A stretch of DNA of 17,097 bases from Gammaproteobacteria bacterium (GTDB lineage: Bacteria > Pseudomonadota > Gammaproteobacteria > Nitrosococcales > Methylophagaceae), in the NCBI GenBank assembly GCA_002402245.1, contig NVVP01000045.1:5215-22311 (forward strand). Reading direction: 5' to 3'. A model generated the notes under the pieces. The model was given only the letters and a program-made list of their open reading frames with translations. It did not search any database and had not been told where the DNA came from. Shown piece by piece: positions 14,986 to 17,097 of this stretch (within the stretch, counting starts at the first letter, position 1; every line of letters begins with the position of its first letter). A program made the translations under genes and the position numbers.

Positions 14986-16800
14986 ATGATAATTACAAGA
15001 ATTGAGGTAAAGGGCGATGAAAAAAAGCCCGCTATAGTAACGCTTGAAAAAGGGTTGAATGTAATTTCTGGTGCTTCTGACACTGGCAAATCATATATTT
15101 GTCAGTGTGTTCAATTCATATTGGGTGCGGAGAAAGCGCCAAAATCCATTGATGAAGCCAAAGGCTATTCTTCTCTTGAGGTCACATTTGAAGAAAGTGA
15201 TGGTGGCTCTTTTATTCTGAAAAGGGAATTAAAGAATAAAGCAGACCTTACCTTGGTGGAAAATAATGTCACTAAAATTCTCAAACCAAATCATAAAGGA
15301 AAGGAAAATCTATCCAGTTATTTTTTGGGGAAAATTGGTATTGAAAATCAAGTTCTAGTATCAGGCACACAGTCTTTAAACCATTCCTCACTCACGTTAC
15401 GAATATTAGAGAAATTATTCTTAGTCGATGAGGCTAGAATTATTACCGATGACTCACCACTAGGGAAGGGGCAAAATACAGAAAGGACTTTGGAAACATC
15501 GTTACTTAAAACACTTTTAACAGGACATGATGACTCTGATGTTCAGACGTTAAAGAAAAGGAAGCAATCCAAACAATCGCTACATATCAAAATAGAAAAC
15601 CTCGAATATTTCATGAGCAAGTATTTTTCAAGTGATGATGTTGAAGAGAATAGAATTAAAAAACTTTCTGATGATGTTGATGCCATTGAAAACTCTATAG
15701 AGCTGGCTGAGTCAGAATTAGATTCTCTGTTGAAAACCGGCAGTGAAGGTATTGAGAGACGAAACAATCTGGCATCAAGATCAGAATCCCTGAACAGAAA
15801 GCTTGATGAAGATAATACTGTGTTAGAAAGGTTTCATCTTCTGCTTTCAAAATATAGTTCTGATAGAGAGCGACTAGAAGCAAATTCAGAGGCGGCTAAA
15901 TATGTGGATAGCCATTATGCTGCAAATTGCCCGACATGCGGGAAAACTTTAGACGATAGTTCTGATATTAGCGTGGAGCTTGTTTTATCTAGCAATGCCG
16001 CAGAAATAAGAAAAATTGATAGGAAGGTTGAAGGGCTTCATTCAACGATACATGAAATTGAAAAGCATAAAGAGGTCATTTCCAATGAGCTTGCTTCTAT
16101 TGGAGAAGAGCTTCGAGATTTGGAGAATAGCCTTGACCCCAATATTTCTAAAATGATCACTGAAACACGAAATATTATTAAGTCTCTTACAGAAAACAAA
16201 GAGAATTTAACAGCTGATCTCAATCTTGAAAGAAAACGAGGGCAAATTCTAAAAGAAATTGGAAGCCTTCAAGTCGAACATGATGAAATTGCTGATAAAT
16301 ACGAAATTCCTGATTTTTCAAAAGAGCTTCAACAGTTAATGCAAGAAATATCAAATGTGCTAATCAGATGGGATTTCCCTAATGGAAATCAGGTAACTTA
16401 CGATAAGGAGAATAGAGATATTTCAATAGGAGGAAAACCTAGAGGACATTTTGGTAAAGGATATCGCGCTATATGCTTCTCTGCTTTTGTCATTGGGCTG
16501 ATGAATTATTTATGCGCAAAGAACAGACATGCTGGGTTTTTGGTTTTAGATTCTCCTCTTACAACATATAAGGAGAGAGATGAAGTTTCCTCAGGTGAAG
16601 AAAGCGAACAGGCTTCTATTGCGAATAATTTAATTTATGCTTTCTACCGTGATCTATGCGATTTCTATAATGATAAACAAATTATAGTTTTAGATAACCA
16701 AGAGCCTAGCAAAGACATGCAAAATAGTATGAATTACGTTCACTTCTCTAAAAATGAAAATATTGGCAGATACGGATTTTTTCCTGTAAAGAACTCTTAA
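14986..16800 (+). CDS. SMC/Rad50-like ABC ATPase of the ABC-3C-type cassette, with zinc hook
   Basis: A 604-aa ATPase. The N-terminal half-domain has Walker A GASDTGKS (29-36). Charged heptad-like helices from about 185 to 460 form a coiled coil interrupted near its middle by CPTCGKTL (C315, C318), which resembles a Rad50 zinc hook. The C-terminal half-domain has a signature-like region ISIGGKPRGHFGKGYRA (about 479-495) and a Walker B AGFLVLDSPL (516-525). The residue after the Walker B aspartate (D522) is Ser instead of Glu. IIVLDNQEP follows near 565. The protein is therefore an SMC-like ABC ATPase that likely senses or moves on DNA or a nucleoprotein. Its ATG is three bases after the middle component stop, with GGA about six bases upstream. 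It may relate to DUF3732-type ATPases, but this needs a profile search. Confidence 0.75.
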   Translation: MIITRIEVKGDEKKPAIVTLEKGLNVISGASDTGKSYICQCVQFILGAEKAPKSIDEAKGYSSLEVTFEESDGGSFILKRELKNKADLTLVENNVTKILKPNHKGKENLSSYFLGKIGIENQVLVSGTQSLNHSSLTLRILEKLFLVDEARIITDDSPLGKGQNTERTLETSLLKTLLTGHDDSDVQTLKKRKQSKQSLHIKIENLEYFMSKYFSSDDVEENRIKKLSDDVDAIENSIELAESELDSLLKTGSEGIERRNNLASRSESLNRKLDEDNTVLERFHLLLSKYSSDRERLEANSEAAKYVDSHYAANCPTCGKTLDDSSDISVELVLSSNAAEIRKIDRKVEGLHSTIHEIEKHKEVISNELASIGEELRDLENSLDPNISKMITETRNIIKSLTENKENLTADLNLERKRGQILKEIGSLQVEHDEIADKYEIPDFSKELQQLMQEISNVLIRWDFPNGNQVTYDKENRDISIGGKPRGHFGKGYRAICFSAFVIGLMNYLCAKNRHAGFLVLDSPLTTYKERDEVSSGEESEQASIANNLIYAFYRDLCDFYNDKQIIVLDNQEPSKDMQNSMNYVHFSKNENIGRYGFFPVKNS

Positions 16801-16828
16801 TCTAAAATAATATTATTGAATGCTGAAT

Positions 16829-16850
16829 ACCAATATATGGTTTTTGATTT
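16829..16850 (+). terminator. Weak hairpin with T-rich tail after the ATPase gene
   Basis: A 4-bp stem (ACCA at 16829-16832, TGGT at 16838-16841) with a 5-nt loop runs into TTTTGATTT, 29 nt past the ATPase stop. The stem is too short to be convincing alone; it is the best terminator candidate for the cassette. Confidence 0.25.
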
Positions 16851-16967
16851 AACAAGTAGGAATGTAAGAAAAAACTATGTCATATGATCAACCCAAAAAA
16901 TATACCGTTATCAAAAATTTAGTGCCATGACGGTTGAATCATTGTGTTGTGACCAGTTATATTTTTC

Positions 16968-16991
16968 TAGAATTAAATGTAGAATTAAATG
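16968..16991. repeat. 12-bp tandem direct repeat
   Basis: TAGAATTAAATG occurs twice back to back (16968-16979 and 16980-16991). It lies in the non-coding stretch after the ATPase gene. It could be a slippage duplication or a trace of an insertion or excision at the cassette edge. Confidence 0.7.
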
Positions 16992-17097
16992 GGACGCAAC
17001 CTGACGGATCCCCACGAAACTGTTGGCACTTAATCATAAAAATGTGACTGACTAAGTTGGGTTAATTTCAGCAATGCCGCTTGCCATTGCTGCTGCG

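Noticed and set aside
17030..17097. A partial minus-strand gene end at the right edge (frame ending LSQSHFYD, or a second frame ending AEINPT)
   Set aside because: Both frames look protein-like over about 15-22 codons, neither is recognisable, and the piece is too short to choose. Kept only as a remark.
1..17097. CRISPR array
   Set aside because: No regularly spaced repeats were found anywhere in the window.

Overview
The window looks like the chromosome of a moderately AT-rich, facultatively anaerobic gammaproteobacterium of the marine Shewanella/Vibrio/Moritella/Psychromonas type. This rests on the ParC/ParE sequences, which are close to the E. coli proteins, and on a respiratory formate dehydrogenase accessory cluster typical of that group. 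The genus is an inference and is not proven here.

Region 1 (1-4866, all minus strand) is the upstream part of a periplasmic formate dehydrogenase operon. In transcription order it encodes a DUF3305 protein, a DUF3306 protein, a multi-cluster 4Fe-4S protein, a TorD/DmsD-like chaperone, a tiny twin-arginine (Tat) 'formate dehydrogenase region' protein, and the molybdopterin catalytic subunit FdhA, which runs off the left edge. Genes overlap or nearly abut, so they are probably co-transcribed and act together in making, folding, exporting and wiring the enzyme.

Region 2 (5055-6878) is a divergent pair: an AraC-family regulator (minus) and an SDR oxidoreductase (plus), with a short palindrome between them. 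Region 3 (6924-8597, minus) is an enlarged OFA-family (oxalate/formate antiporter) MFS transporter, a plausible formate transporter for the dehydrogenase. A strong hairpin lies between the convergent SDR and transporter genes.

Region 4 (8847-13021, minus) is the core parE-parC operon for topoisomerase IV, with wild-type-looking drug-target residues in ParC. It is followed by a perfect 22-bp palindrome and an intrinsic terminator.

Region 5 (13022-17097) changes character. After a 465-bp AT-rich gap holding a 13-bp inverted repeat comes a tightly coupled plus-strand trio, more AT-rich by eye than its neighbours. It encodes an Mrr-like nuclease fused to an ABC-3C-type C-terminal domain (356 aa), a 141-aa middle component, and a 604-aa SMC/Rad50-like ATPase with a CxxC zinc hook. 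This matches the architecture of ABC-three-component (ABC-3C) conflict systems and is the most interesting content of the window: a probable anti-phage or anti-mobile-element cassette next to parE. The last ~300 bases hold a 12-bp tandem repeat and no confidently assignable gene.
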